The notes below the pieces were generated by a model. The model was not told the DNA's origin and made no database searches. It saw nothing but the letters and a program-made list of their open reading frames with translations. Below are positions 51,870 to 60,595 of a stretch of DNA of 64,000 bases, one piece after another (position 1 is the stretch's first letter; each line of letters starts with the position of its first letter). The translations under genes and the position numbers were made by a program. Source of the DNA: Solirubrobacter phytolaccae (lineage in GTDB: Bacteria > Actinomycetota > Thermoleophilia > Solirubrobacterales > Solirubrobacteraceae); NCBI RefSeq assembly GCF_027587195.1, contig NZ_JAPDDP010000001.1:124001-188000 (forward strand). Reading direction: 5' to 3'.

Positions 51870-53417
51870 TCAGGTGAGCGCCGCGACCAGCGCGGCGAGG
51901 TTCGGCGTCCCGAGCCCCGTGACCATGTCGTACCCGGGGCCCGCCGCGTAGCCGCCGTTGGAGCCGCTCGTCACGTCCCGGAACGCCGCCGTCCCCGCCA
52001 GCGGGTACAGCAGCGGACCCAGGAAGGGGAGGGGAGGCTTGCCCACGTTCGCGCGCGCCTCGTTCAGGCGCGCGCAGAACCCCGCCCAGATCGGCGTGGA
52101 CCAGCTGGTCCCGCCGATCGGCTGGCGCATCCCCTCGAACACCGACAGCCCGCCGGTCTCCGGATCCGCGACCAGGCTCACGTCCGGCACCAGCCGCTCC
52201 GTCCCGTCCGGCACGCCCGCGCCCTGCTGCCACGCGGGCCGCGGGAAGACCGCGCTCTTGCCGCCGCCGCTGCCCGACCACGCCGTCTCCTCGACGACCG
52301 TCCCGTCCTCGTCGAGCCGCAGCGTCGTCCCGCCGACCGCGATCACGTACGGGTCGGACGCCTGGTACTCGACCTGCAGCGCCCCCGTCGCGCTCTGCCC
52401 ACCCGCGTCCGGCATCGCCCCCGCGTCCCCACTGGCCACGAACACGTTCACGCCCGCCGCGGCGAGCCGGAGGAACTTCTCATGCTGCACCGCGATCTCC
52501 GCATGCGCCGAGCCGAAGTTGCTCTCGCCCAGCCCGAAGCTCACCGACACCTGCCGCATCCCGGGCACCTCGGCGAGGTCGTCGATGATCCGATCCAGCG
52601 CGTGATCGATCGACGCCGCCGACAGCGTCCCGGCCGCGTACAGCCGGACCGTCGCCCCCGGCGCGACGCCGCTCGCCCACTGGACGTCCAACGTCTCCTC
52701 ACCCTCCGGCGCCGGCAGCGGCTGCTTGCCCGCGAGATTCACCTTCGTGACGCGCTTGAGCGTCGCGGGTTGCCCGTTGGCGCTCCAGAACGCCTTCAGG
52801 TCGCCGGCGTCGGGGAACGTGTCGATCAGCACGGCAATCACCTGACCCGTTCCCGTAGCCTCGAGCTCGCGCGCGCCGTACGCGGCGAGGACGTCTTCGA
52901 CCAGATAGCCGTCGGGCCGCTTCGCGTGGGGGCGGGTCTCCGTCGTCGTGTGCTCGTGCTTGCGAGCCTGGCGGTGCGGCTGCAGGCCGATGATCGCTCG
53001 CACGTCCCGCGCGAGGTCCTCCGGCAGGCTGGGCGCGTTGCGCGCCGCCGGATGCGTCCTCCCGCGGCGCGTGACGGTCGCGAACTCGACCTTCAGGCTG
53101 CGCTCGATCGTGTCGAGCGGGGCCTCGGCGTACACCGACGTGTTGTCGGCGCTCACGTGTTTGATCTCGAAGCCCTGGCTCTTCAGCCAGTCCGTGAGCT
53201 TGGCGACGGTGTCGTCCGGCAGCCCGAAGTCGTTGCTCAGCGCCTCGGGTGCGATCACCTCTCCGCGGGCGACGGCCGCCTCGAGCGCGTGTCGATGCTC
53301 GGCGGGAACCTTCAGCGCGAAGTGCAGCTTCAGGCGCTGGGACGGATCATCTGGCCGCGACTGGGCGTGGTCCGGAAGCGGAGCGACGCTGTCGTGGAGA
53401 ACCGTACGGTCGACCAT
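51870..53417 (-). CDS. S53 serine-carboxyl peptidase (sedolisin/kumamolisin-like)
   Basis: The 515-residue protein has a pro-domain (about 30-160: LKLHFALKVPAEHRHALEAA, LKSQGFEIKHVSADNTSVYA) and an S53 catalytic domain. The catalytic acids lie in EGEETLDVQWASGVAPGA and the serine in GGTSWSTPIWAG; the calcium site lies in DVTSGSNGGYAAGPGYD. No signal peptide is visible, unlike most secreted members, so export may use another path or it acts inside. It is the last host gene before the left end of the element. Confidence 0.9.
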   Translation of the reverse strand: MVDRTVLHDSVAPLPDHAQSRPDDPSQRLKLHFALKVPAEHRHALEAAVARGEVIAPEALSNDFGLPDDTVAKLTDWLKSQGFEIKHVSADNTSVYAEAPLDTIERSLKVEFATVTRRGRTHPAARNAPSLPEDLARDVRAIIGLQPHRQARKHEHTTTETRPHAKRPDGYLVEDVLAAYGARELEATGTGQVIAVLIDTFPDAGDLKAFWSANGQPATLKRVTKVNLAGKQPLPAPEGEETLDVQWASGVAPGATVRLYAAGTLSAASIDHALDRIIDDLAEVPGMRQVSVSFGLGESNFGSAHAEIAVQHEKFLRLAAAGVNVFVASGDAGAMPDAGGQSATGALQVEYQASDPYVIAVGGTTLRLDEDGTVVEETAWSGSGGGKSAVFPRPAWQQGAGVPDGTERLVPDVSLVADPETGGLSVFEGMRQPIGGTSWSTPIWAGFCARLNEARANVGKPPLPFLGPLLYPLAGTAAFRDVTSGSNGGYAAGPGYDMVTGLGTPNLAALVAALT

Positions 53418-53519
53418 GCCGCGACCGTACCAGTGATCTTGAACGTGCTAATAACGCAACTTAGTAGAAGTCTCCACTGGTGTCGCGCTGCGGGGTGGAT
53501 GTTCGCGCTCGGTGGGCGA

Positions 53520-53534
53520 CACGCGGATTATGAT
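53520..53534 (+). repeat. Left 15-bp att-like direct repeat
   Basis: CACGCGGATTATGAT here is identical to 62161-62175. It lies 102 bases upstream of the protease start, outside the cargo. It is the likely left junction of the element. Confidence 0.7.
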
Positions 53535-53590
53535 GGCGCCCAACCGCTCATATTTTGGCTCTGTAGAGCCAAGTACGGTCGGGTAAACCA

Positions 53591-53638
53591 TGTCCCGAAG
53601 GGGTCAGATTTGCCGTGTCGGGGACACGGTTCGGGACA
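53591..53638. repeat. TTCGGGACA repeats near the left end
   Basis: One inverted copy is at 53591-53599 (TGTCCCGAA) and one direct copy at 53630-53638, with a near copy GTCGGGGACAC between them. Matching copies lie near the right end. They may be integrase arm-type sites. Confidence 0.5.
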
Positions 53639-53720
53639 CGATCTGGTGGAGCACAGATTCGGTGTGATCACGTCTGCTCGACGGCGCGCTGTAATCAGTC
53701 GGCTCAAGTCGGAGCCGGTG

Positions 53721-53775
53721 TTGTCCGATATGGTCTACGTTGACCTCTCAGGACAACATCCGTACTATGGATCGC
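53721..53775 (+). promoter_or_regulatory. Autoregulatory promoter of the XRE gene (leaderless transcript)
   Basis: TTGACC (53740-53745) and TACTAT (53763-53768) are 17 bases apart. A transcription start 7-8 bases later would be at the ATG 53776, so the message is probably leaderless; no ribosome site is present. TTGTCC (53721-53726) and GGACAA (53751-53756) form a dyad that overlaps the -35 and spacer, a good place for the encoded XRE protein to block transcription. Confidence 0.65.
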
Positions 53776-54066
53776 ATGGATCAACCGCCTCTCCACGATC
53801 TCCTCAGAGGTTTGCGCGAGAGCCGGGGACGAACGCTGCGACAGGCTGCGCGAGATCTCGATTTTGATCCGGCGTATCTCTCTCGGGTTGAGCGAGGCGA
53901 GAAGCCGGTGTCGGGTGATCTGCTACAGCGCGCGTCGAACTACTACGACGTGCCCGAAGAGCTGCTCTCGCTTTCCCGCGGGGTTGTTCCTCAGGACATA
54001 ATTGCCGTCCTTCAGCGCCACCCCGAGCTGCTGCTTGAGTTGAGGGAGCGATTTGGAGCCAGCTGA
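53776..54066 (+). CDS. XRE-family helix-turn-helix regulator
   Basis: The 96-residue protein has a Cro/C1-type domain: LHDLLRGLRESRGRTLRQAARDLDFDPAYLSRVERGEKPVSGDLL, then ASNYYDVPEELLSL and a short helical tail. ATG at 53776 is chosen because of the promoter position; ATG 53767 lies inside the -10 box. It overlaps the kinase gene by 14 bases. It probably represses its own operon and releases it on a signal such as infection. Confidence 0.85.
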   Translation: MDQPPLHDLLRGLRESRGRTLRQAARDLDFDPAYLSRVERGEKPVSGDLLQRASNYYDVPEELLSLSRGVVPQDIIAVLQRHPELLLELRERFGAS

Positions 54067-55153
54067 AATCGCCTTGTTCCTCGGCGAGACGCTCACAGGC
54101 GGCTATAAGCCTGCGGCCTTCCTTTCAGCGGGAGCATTCTGTGGCGCGTTCGAGGCCGTGGATCCTGCCTCGGGCGCTGCCGTTGCCATCAAGCTGCGCA
54201 AGGTCAGTCGACCGAGCCCGGATGCGGATCGCGAGTTCCGCGACGAAGTTGCAATGCTCAGGCGGCTGAACGGCTGCGACTGTGTTGTAGACGTGCTCGA
54301 CAGCGGTCAGCACACCATCAACCTGCAGCATCCGGCGACCGGTGGCCAGTTCCCGGTCACGGCTGAGTTCGCGGTACTCGAACTTGCCGCCGGGTCGCTG
54401 ACGCAGTTGCTGCTCGCCGCCCCCGATCTCGGCTGGCCCGAGCGCCTGAAGCTGTTTCGGGACGTTGTGAAGGGGATCCATCAGATGCATCTCCGCGAGA
54501 TCGTCCATCGTGATCTCAAAGCCGAGAACGTCTTGCTCTTCGAGCAGCCGTCTCGAGCGAAGGTCGCGGACCTCGGGCGAGCACACGACACCAGTGAGCC
54601 CCCGAGGTTCGCCGTTGAGGCCTATCTCATGGGTCGTGGCGACCCACGTTTCGCCCCGCTCGAGTTCCTTTGGGGGCAAGGAACGCAGGGTCGAGACTCG
54701 CAGGCGCTCGCTGATCTCTATTTGCTCGGCTCGCTTTTCTTCGAGGTCGCTACGGGGGTTGGCATCACGGCGTTGATAACCAACGACCCACTGGCGATCA
54801 TGGGCGCAAATGTACATCTGACGGAAGCTGAGAGAGCCGAGGCCTGGCGGCATGCAATCCCTTGGTTGCGGGATGGGTCTCAGAACGCTCACGAGACGTT
54901 CGCGCTGCAAGTCCCGGCTCCGATCCGGCTGCGCGCGACGGAACTTTTGTCGCTGCTGACGGAGCCGGCTCCCAACGCGCGCGTCCCAAGTCCGCGCGGC
55001 GGGAAACGACAGCACGGGCCATGGAACCTCGAATGGATGCTGGCCTGGGTTGACAGCATGCGACGGGTCATCGACCCAACGCAGCGACGCGCCTACTTGG
55101 CGGGACGTCCCCGAACCACGAAATCATCTCGTCCTCGAACCCGAAAGCTATGA
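54053..55153 (+). CDS. Ser/Thr protein kinase-like protein (DLG variant)
   Basis: A TTG start follows GAGGGAG at 5 bases. The 366-residue soluble protein has a kinase domain: a glycine loop LSAGAFCGAFEAVD, Lys in VAIKLRK, HQMHLREIVHRDLKAENVLL, and VADLGRAHD where DFG is DLG. The APE region is altered (FAPLEFLWG). The first and catalytic motifs are present, so activity is likely but the metal/activation loop is unusual. The C-terminus is Arg/Lys-rich and ends RTRKL. It is joined by ATGA to a TPR gene. In anti-phage systems a kinase can phosphorylate host targets; here that is a hypothesis. Confidence 0.82.
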   Translation: MEPAEIALFLGETLTGGYKPAAFLSAGAFCGAFEAVDPASGAAVAIKLRKVSRPSPDADREFRDEVAMLRRLNGCDCVVDVLDSGQHTINLQHPATGGQFPVTAEFAVLELAAGSLTQLLLAAPDLGWPERLKLFRDVVKGIHQMHLREIVHRDLKAENVLLFEQPSRAKVADLGRAHDTSEPPRFAVEAYLMGRGDPRFAPLEFLWGQGTQGRDSQALADLYLLGSLFFEVATGVGITALITNDPLAIMGANVHLTEAERAEAWRHAIPWLRDGSQNAHETFALQVPAPIRLRATELLSLLTEPAPNARVPSPRGGKRQHGPWNLEWMLAWVDSMRRVIDPTQRRAYLAGRPRTTKSSRPRTRKL

Positions 55154-56835
55154 ACTCCGCTTTGGATATCCCCGAGCAGCTCGCAACGCCATTTGCGTTC
55201 CGCGCTACGGGACCGACCCTGTTCGGAAGTGAGCTGCCTCGGCCGAACAACACCGAGCAGAACCAGCCGCCGAGCCACCTCGTCGAGGCGCGTCGCCTCG
55301 TCGACCGTCACCCAGACAGTGCGATCGCGTGGGCGCGGCTCGCGCAGTCTGCCCAGGCGAGCGCCGACATCGAGCAGTCCCTCGATGCTGCCGGCAAAGC
55401 GCTGGCCATGGGTATTAGTCAGCTTTCGCGCCCCGCGATTCACGCAGCGGTGACCGTCTTGGCCTCTTACGGCCGCACGGAGACCGTCTTCCAGGCGCTG
55501 CAAAGCCACGGGGCGAACTCGATCCCCAACGACTTGCGACTCTGGATGGCGATTGAGACCAAGGACGAAACCTGCATCGAGCAGATCGTTTCCGAGGCGC
55601 AGTCACCAACAGCGTTGGTGACGCGCGGTTGGGTTGCGATTACCAGAGGGCGGTACCAAGACGCGATCCGGGACCTGCGAGCGGCCCAGGCAACTGGTGC
55701 GACCGGTCCGGGGCTCTTGATGAATCTCGGGTATGCGCACGCGGCGGTTGGCAACCTTGAGAAAGCCATCAAAATCACACGTCAGGCGGCTGCGCTTGCC
55801 CCCAACGACCGGGGAATCAGCCTCAATCTCGCTGGCTTTCAGCGCGCGCTCGGTCATCACGAGGCCGCCGTCGACGAGATCAGGCGCGTGGCGGGCGCTC
55901 GTCCGGACATCGAGCTCGCGCTCGTGTTGGCTGATTTTTTGCTCGAAGCTGGAGAGGCTGGAAAGGCACACGATGTGCTTCAGCGGGTGCGTACATCACG
56001 AGAGTGGGCGCATGCCGACCGAACGCGCCGAAGCGAACTCGAGGCGAATCTCGCGTTCCTGCGCTGGAGCACACGGCGGCAGGACCGCACCGCGACGCTT
56101 GCAGTGGTACTCCGCGCGCTTGCCAGCTGCGAGCACAGCAGCCTCGCGATCGGAAACCTGCTGATGAATCTTGTTCGAGACCCGCCAGAGGCGCCTGTGC
56201 TTGCCGCGGAGATCGCGCGGCTAGCGACAAAACACCCGGAAGACAGTCTGTTGAGCCTGCGCTTCCACCACGCCGTTGTCATGCGTGACGCGCATGCTGC
56301 CGCGGCGTATGCGTGTGCCTGGGCTGAAAGTGACATCTTTAACTCGACCGCCGCGTCGCTCGCGATTCACCTTCTAACAGACGCTGAAGGCCGGGCACCA
56401 GAGGCAGCGGAACTTGGGTTGAAGGCGATTCGGCGCGCTCCCGCCGACCCCCTTCTGCTCAACAACACCGCCTACGCACTATGTCTCGCCGGGCGTCCCG
56501 CTGAGGCAAAGCGCCTGATCGCGAGCACGAAGACCGCCGCCGGACAGCGTGTGGCTCTTCGGGCAACCGAGGCGCTAGCCGATCTGATGCTCGGCAACTG
56601 CGAGCAGGGGCAAGCCGGATATCGGGAAGCGCAGCGCCTTGCCCGTGAGCAAGGACGACCTGACCTCGAAGCGTTGGCGGCGCTGAACATGGCCCTGGCG
56701 ATGCGCCGCGCACCCGGATGTAAGGACGAGATGGAGCTTCCCACAATCCCTGAGCAATGGAAGGAGTCACCGACCTTTTGGATGGTGTCGCATCGCGTGA
56801 GGCGGGAGCTCGATGTCGATTCTGGAGAGCGGTAG
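55150..56835 (+). CDS. TPR-repeat protein of the XRE-kinase operon
   Basis: The ATG overlaps the kinase stop (55150-55153). The 561-residue protein has repeated helix pairs: LVDRHPDSAIAWARLAQSA, TRGRYQDAIRDLRAAQATG, LMNLGYAHAAVGNLEKAI, LNLAGFQRALGHHEAAVDEI, NTAYALCLAGRPAEAKRLIA and ALADLMLGNCEQGQAGYREA. TPRs bind partner proteins. No enzymatic domain, signal or membrane segment is seen. With the kinase it may act as sensor, adaptor or target. A 58-bp gap separates its stop from the facing ATPase gene. Confidence 0.8.
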   Translation: MNSALDIPEQLATPFAFRATGPTLFGSELPRPNNTEQNQPPSHLVEARRLVDRHPDSAIAWARLAQSAQASADIEQSLDAAGKALAMGISQLSRPAIHAAVTVLASYGRTETVFQALQSHGANSIPNDLRLWMAIETKDETCIEQIVSEAQSPTALVTRGWVAITRGRYQDAIRDLRAAQATGATGPGLLMNLGYAHAAVGNLEKAIKITRQAAALAPNDRGISLNLAGFQRALGHHEAAVDEIRRVAGARPDIELALVLADFLLEAGEAGKAHDVLQRVRTSREWAHADRTRRSELEANLAFLRWSTRRQDRTATLAVVLRALASCEHSSLAIGNLLMNLVRDPPEAPVLAAEIARLATKHPEDSLLSLRFHHAVVMRDAHAAAAYACAWAESDIFNSTAASLAIHLLTDAEGRAPEAAELGLKAIRRAPADPLLLNNTAYALCLAGRPAEAKRLIASTKTAAGQRVALRATEALADLMLGNCEQGQAGYREAQRLAREQGRPDLEALAALNMALAMRRAPGCKDEMELPTIPEQWKESPTFWMVSHRVRRELDVDSGER

Positions 56836-56893
56836 CGTGTCCGGACCCGCTGCCGCGTCCCAGGCGGCAGCACATCGCTGAGGCATGCGCCGG

Positions 56894-58633
56894 TCACGCG
56901 ACCGGAATGCCAAGTCGGTTCGGGTCATGAGTCCAAGCGGCGATCTCCTCGAGGAATTGCCACACGTCGCCAGCACCAGGTGGGACATAAGTCTCTGTTC
57001 CCAGCGTTCCTAGTCGCACCAGCATTTCGGTTACCCAGCGCTGCTTGTTGGTGACACCGAGTGGCGGCAGCCAGTTCTCGAGTTCTCCCACAGGAACCAC
57101 GAAAACGCCGTACTGTGCGAGTTCGGCGAGGAACGCGCGCACGGTTTCGCGCGGCGCTGCCTCGAGAGCATTGAGCCCAGCGCGTTTGATCCTGTACGGA
57201 GAGCCGTCCCCACCAACTCGACCAGCGCCCGCTAGAAGATTCCCGCACGCTGATCGACGCTGGTTCAGCGGGCCGGCTGTTCCGTCCTCGAGACCCAACG
57301 CACCGATGATGGCGCTCCAGCCGGAGCCCTCGATCAGGGTTTCCAAATCGACGACCATTGCGGCAGGGATCCCCAGACGTCTCAAGGGCGCGGCGATGGT
57401 GGGGATGGTCTGCCAGTTCTGGGCGTTGAGGAAAGTAGTGTCATCGGAACCGGTACGGTGTTCTGTCGCAAGTAGTCGGCGATTGATCTCCTCGTAAAAC
57501 GCTCGGTCCGAATCTGCTTCGCATACAACGGTTGCCCGTGAGAACAACGCACGGAGTGCCTCGGCCGACCTTAGGAGCGGGTCTCGGGTCAACGCCGCAA
57601 CGTCCGTGCCTCCAAGGACGCGCGCAGTCGCCACACCGGACTCGTATGTGAGCCTCACGATTGATGTATCGGGGACTTCGGAGACGCACCCCATCAAGAA
57701 CTCTGCGCTGTGGGTGGCCGCAACCAGGCTTGCTTGCCGTTCGCGAGCGACCTTCGCGAGATCCCCGCCGAGGCGGCGTGCCAGGGTCGGATGCAGGTAC
57801 GCCTCCGGCTCGTCGACCAGCAAGACCCTGTGGGGAAGACTGAACACGGCGACGACGAGTCCCGTGTAGATCTGGATGCCATCGCTGAACGATTGGAGCG
57901 GTACCGCGGCTCGGTGGTACGCGATGACCTCCGGTGCGAGGCTGTCGACGGGACTCTCGGGCGGCGGTTGTTCGCTGAGGGACATCGACAGCGACGGAAG
58001 ATCCGCAATGTTCACGACGAAGTGAAGGCCAGTGGCGGCGAGGATGAGGTCGCGGACGCGACGGTATTTCCCGGGGTCGCGCCAGACGGCCATGACTGCG
58101 CTCGAAGGGCCGCGATCAAGCGATGTGACTTGCCGAGGGTCCGCAAGCGCAAACCGCTGCCGGCCGTCGAGACGCATACGGAAGTGCTGCATGATCATGG
58201 TTCGACAAAACTCGCCAAACTCGAGACCGAAGATGTTGATCAGCTGAATCGCGACTTCGCCCGGGCCTACGCTTGCGCCCGGCATCCCTTGCGTACCAAC
58301 GGCCTCAGGTTGGAAGCTGTAGATCATCATCTGCTGATCGCTGAGGATCTGACCGGGGACTTCTCGCTCGGCGAGTTCGGCGCGTAGCTCCTCCTCGTCT
58401 GCTGGCCAGTCCGCGCTCGCGGCGGCGAGCACGTCTCCACCGGGCCACGGCGTCACCGGCGGAACCTGTCCACCCGTACTCCACTGTTCGAGTTCTTTCA
58501 ACAGCAGGCTCTTCCCGCTGTTGTTCGGCCCCACTACTACCGTCACATAGCTTGGCTCGAACTCGGTCGGGGGTTCGCTAGGCGCTGCGCCCGCGCGAAA
58601 GCGAATGCTTGTGAGGCGAAATCGTCCCGGCAT
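56894..58633 (-). CDS. OLD-like AAA ATPase with TOPRIM-like domain
   Basis: The 579-residue protein has Walker A VVVGPNNSGKS (35-42), an ABC-type signature region, Walker B RVLLVDEPEAYLHP and the switch His in VAATHSAEFL. After ~340 a TOPRIM-like region follows with ATVVCEADSDRAFYEEI and MVVDLETL, matching OLD-family nucleases, where the Glu and Asp bind metal. The last ~150 residues vary. OLD-type proteins, including GajA of Gabija, act in phage defence; here no UvrD-type partner is adjacent. A 59-bp hairpin lies just before its start. Confidence 0.85.
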   Translation of the reverse strand: MPGRFRLTSIRFRAGAAPSEPPTEFEPSYVTVVVGPNNSGKSLLLKELEQWSTGGQVPPVTPWPGGDVLAAASADWPADEEELRAELAEREVPGQILSDQQMMIYSFQPEAVGTQGMPGASVGPGEVAIQLINIFGLEFGEFCRTMIMQHFRMRLDGRQRFALADPRQVTSLDRGPSSAVMAVWRDPGKYRRVRDLILAATGLHFVVNIADLPSLSMSLSEQPPPESPVDSLAPEVIAYHRAAVPLQSFSDGIQIYTGLVVAVFSLPHRVLLVDEPEAYLHPTLARRLGGDLAKVARERQASLVAATHSAEFLMGCVSEVPDTSIVRLTYESGVATARVLGGTDVAALTRDPLLRSAEALRALFSRATVVCEADSDRAFYEEINRRLLATEHRTGSDDTTFLNAQNWQTIPTIAAPLRRLGIPAAMVVDLETLIEGSGWSAIIGALGLEDGTAGPLNQRRSACGNLLAGAGRVGGDGSPYRIKRAGLNALEAAPRETVRAFLAELAQYGVFVVPVGELENWLPPLGVTNKQRWVTEMLVRLGTLGTETYVPPGAGDVWQFLEEIAAWTHDPNRLGIPVA

Positions 58634-58635
58634 CC

Positions 58636-58694
58636 GCTAAGCGTAGAAGAAGCAATTTGAACTTGCTGACTTCTTGATTTGGATGGCGCTTAGC
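58636..58694. other. Long interrupted hairpin upstream of the OLD-like gene
   Basis: GCTAAGCG (58636-58643) pairs with CGCTTAGC (58687-58694); AGAAG (58645-58649) with CTTCT (58670-58674); AGCAA (58651-58655) with TTGCT (58663-58667). It begins 3 bases before the start of the OLD gene in its 5' region. It may be an attenuator or regulatory site. The rest of the 336-bp gap 58634-58969 shows no gene. Confidence 0.55.
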
Positions 58695-58969
58695 AAGCCA
58701 TGCGTCCGGTGCGTCGCGCCCGCTTCTTCGCTCTCATGACCCGTAGCGAGGCGCTCACCCTCGGCGATGAACTCGCGAAACGACGACAGCGCACATCAGC
58801 TGCGCCGCGGTGCGGGGCGGGTCAAGCTCCTGGCCTCGCTAGTTCAAGCCGCCCGTGTTGAGATTGGCGCGCGCGCCGGCCCCGGGGCACCTCCCACTTC
58901 TCACGATCGTGTCGGCACGTCGGTTGTCTCCGGTCCTTAGGCTCCCTGCATGTTCGATGCGTGGCGGCC

Positions 58970-59857
58970 ATGACTTGGGCACATTTCGAGGAGAAGGAGT
59001 TCGAGGTCGCGGCTGCGGTTGAACTCTCGCACGCCCCGTCAGGCCCCGGGTACGTGTTCTCGTCTGGGCAGGTGCTTGAGGAACTGTTGGGCTACGACGC
59101 CGCCGTCGCCCCGCCGATCGGCCATGTCGTGTGGCGTGTTCTGGGTGTGCGGAGACCGCGTGGCGTCGTGCTTATCCGAAGTCTCTGGGAACTCGGCCGG
59201 CGCCCGCCGGCGAGCCGCTTGCCGACCGTTCCCGTAAGCCTTGTCGTCCAGTACAAGCGCCCCGAGCATCTGCGCGGTGCTCGGGCGAAGCAGTGGGGGC
59301 TCTGGCACGCTCCCTACTTCCGGTTCACAACCGCACCTCGTCAGCAGGCCGTGCTGCTGCGACTGCATAAGCAGCTCGGCGCAGACGCACTGGTCCGCTA
59401 CGCGTCCCCAGCCTTCTGGAGTCAGGGTGATCTCGAGGCCGCCATCGTCAGTCGCTCCGTGTTGACTCAGACCGGCTTTGTAGGCCCTGATCGCCTGGCT
59501 GGGCACCGCGTTTGGACCTACGTCGGCCCAGGCCAGGATGGTCTCGCCAATCCGACTGGCCGGCGAACTCGATTCGAGTCGTTCGACGATCTGCGATCAG
59601 CTCGCGAGCGGTCCGCCGTTCCGCCGCCCGTTGGCGGCGAGCTTGTCCTTCGGCAATCCGTCGAGTCCCATCTGAAGCGGGTAGCAGCGGCGGCGCGGGA
59701 GCGCGAACCGCAGCTGCGAAGGTCGGTGGTTCGCTGGGCGGGGGACCTACAGCGGGAGGTCCCTGAGTTGGGGCCGACGCAGCGTGAAGCGATCGTCGAT
59801 CTTGCGACCATAGTCACGGTTGTAGCGGCGTACGGAGCGTCGTGGCATCTGATTTAG
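58970..59857 (+). CDS. Possible PD-(D/E)XK nuclease-like protein
   Basis: The product is 295 residues from ATG 58970; a GTG at 58961 adds three. No ribosome site is clear. An early helix with Glu (HFEEKEFEVAAAVEL), an Asp in LLGYDAAVAP and VSLVVQYKRPEHL (a QxK-like site) follow the order of a PD-(D/E)XK core. The spacing from Asp to QYK is longer (~50 residues) than typical, so the call is tentative. The rest has DLEAAIVSRSVLTQ and a C-terminal helix with a hydrophobic end (IVTVVAAYGASWHLI). It is divergent from the OLD gene and inside the element, so a defence role is inferred. Confidence 0.45.
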   Translation: MTWAHFEEKEFEVAAAVELSHAPSGPGYVFSSGQVLEELLGYDAAVAPPIGHVVWRVLGVRRPRGVVLIRSLWELGRRPPASRLPTVPVSLVVQYKRPEHLRGARAKQWGLWHAPYFRFTTAPRQQAVLLRLHKQLGADALVRYASPAFWSQGDLEAAIVSRSVLTQTGFVGPDRLAGHRVWTYVGPGQDGLANPTGRRTRFESFDDLRSARERSAVPPPVGGELVLRQSVESHLKRVAAAAREREPQLRRSVVRWAGDLQREVPELGPTQREAIVDLATIVTVVAAYGASWHLI

Positions 59858-59943
59858 GCCCTCCGAGGAAATTGGCGACAGGGACAGTCGCGTGGGCCAG
59901 CTCGACGGGTCGAGCGCCGCGGAAGTGGACTGCGACTCGGCCG

Positions 59944-60060
59944 CTTAGACCGGGTCACGCGAATTCTGGGCGCGGCGAGCGGGACGTCAGCGTCGTCTGA
60001 GGGGATCAGATGGGATCGTCTTGCTGCGCTCGACGGCGGTGAGCACCCCGGTGTCGACTA
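59944..60060 (-). pseudogene. Broken VapC/PIN toxin fragment
   Basis: On the minus strand, right at the antitoxin stop, a frame reads IVDTGVLTAVERSKT, the classic PIN start with its first metal Asp. It soon shifts frame near 60008; the next frame reads IPSDDADVPLAAP, as in the second helix of VapC. Downstream no PIN core (ExxxG, later Asp pair) is recoverable. It appears to be a truncated, frameshifted toxin left beside its intact antitoxin. Confidence 0.55.
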
Positions 60061-60321
60061 TCGCTCGGGCCCCGGGTCGTCGACCAGTGCGTCATCGGCG
60101 AATCGGCGCAAGTCGCGCAAGTCGTCTGTCCACTCGTCATCGGGCGGGTGCTGCGTCATGACGCGACGTAGATCGGCGCCGGTGCCATTTCGCGCGGGGG
60201 GTGAGATGGTCGCGACCACGCGGCCGTGGCGGACCACCCTGAAGGTCTGGCCGCGATGCTCGACGGCGTCGAGCACGTCGGCGAACCGCTCGGTTGCTTC
60301 TGCCGCGCTGATCTCGATCAC
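60058..60321 (-). CDS. Phd/YefM-family antitoxin
   Basis: GTG at 60321 gives 87 residues with the Phd pattern: ISAAEATERFADVLDAVEHRG, TFRVVRHGRVVATISPP, then an acidic flexible C-terminus (DDEWTDDLRDLRRFADD) that would wrap a toxin. An upstream in-frame start at 60465 adds 48 residues with no antitoxin pattern. The partner VapC is broken just after it, so it may act as an orphan or anti-addiction gene. Antitoxins of this type also repress their own promoter. Confidence 0.75.
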   Translation of the reverse strand: MIEISAAEATERFADVLDAVEHRGQTFRVVRHGRVVATISPPARNGTGADLRRVMTQHPPDDEWTDDLRDLRRFADDALVDDPGPER

Positions 60322-60595
60322 GAAGCTGATTCTCGGGCGTCGCTCGGCGATTTCAAGCTCGCAACGGCACGGTGCCCGAATCCATCCCTGCACAGGTCGT
60401 CGCCCGTGCTCGTCGACCTGACCCGCTGAGGCTTTATCAACCAGCACCGCTTCCGGCACCGGCACCGGTGATCTCGGTCTCCTGATCCCAGATCACCGCT
60501 GCCATCTTCCGCTTCTTGACCTCGAACCCCTGCCTCTCGTCTTTCCGACCTTTGCCTCCCATCCCAGTCCTCGACTCCTGGACCTCTTCAGGACT

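Noticed and set aside
58634-58969. A retron non-coding RNA
   Set aside because: There is a hairpin but no reverse transcriptase gene nearby.
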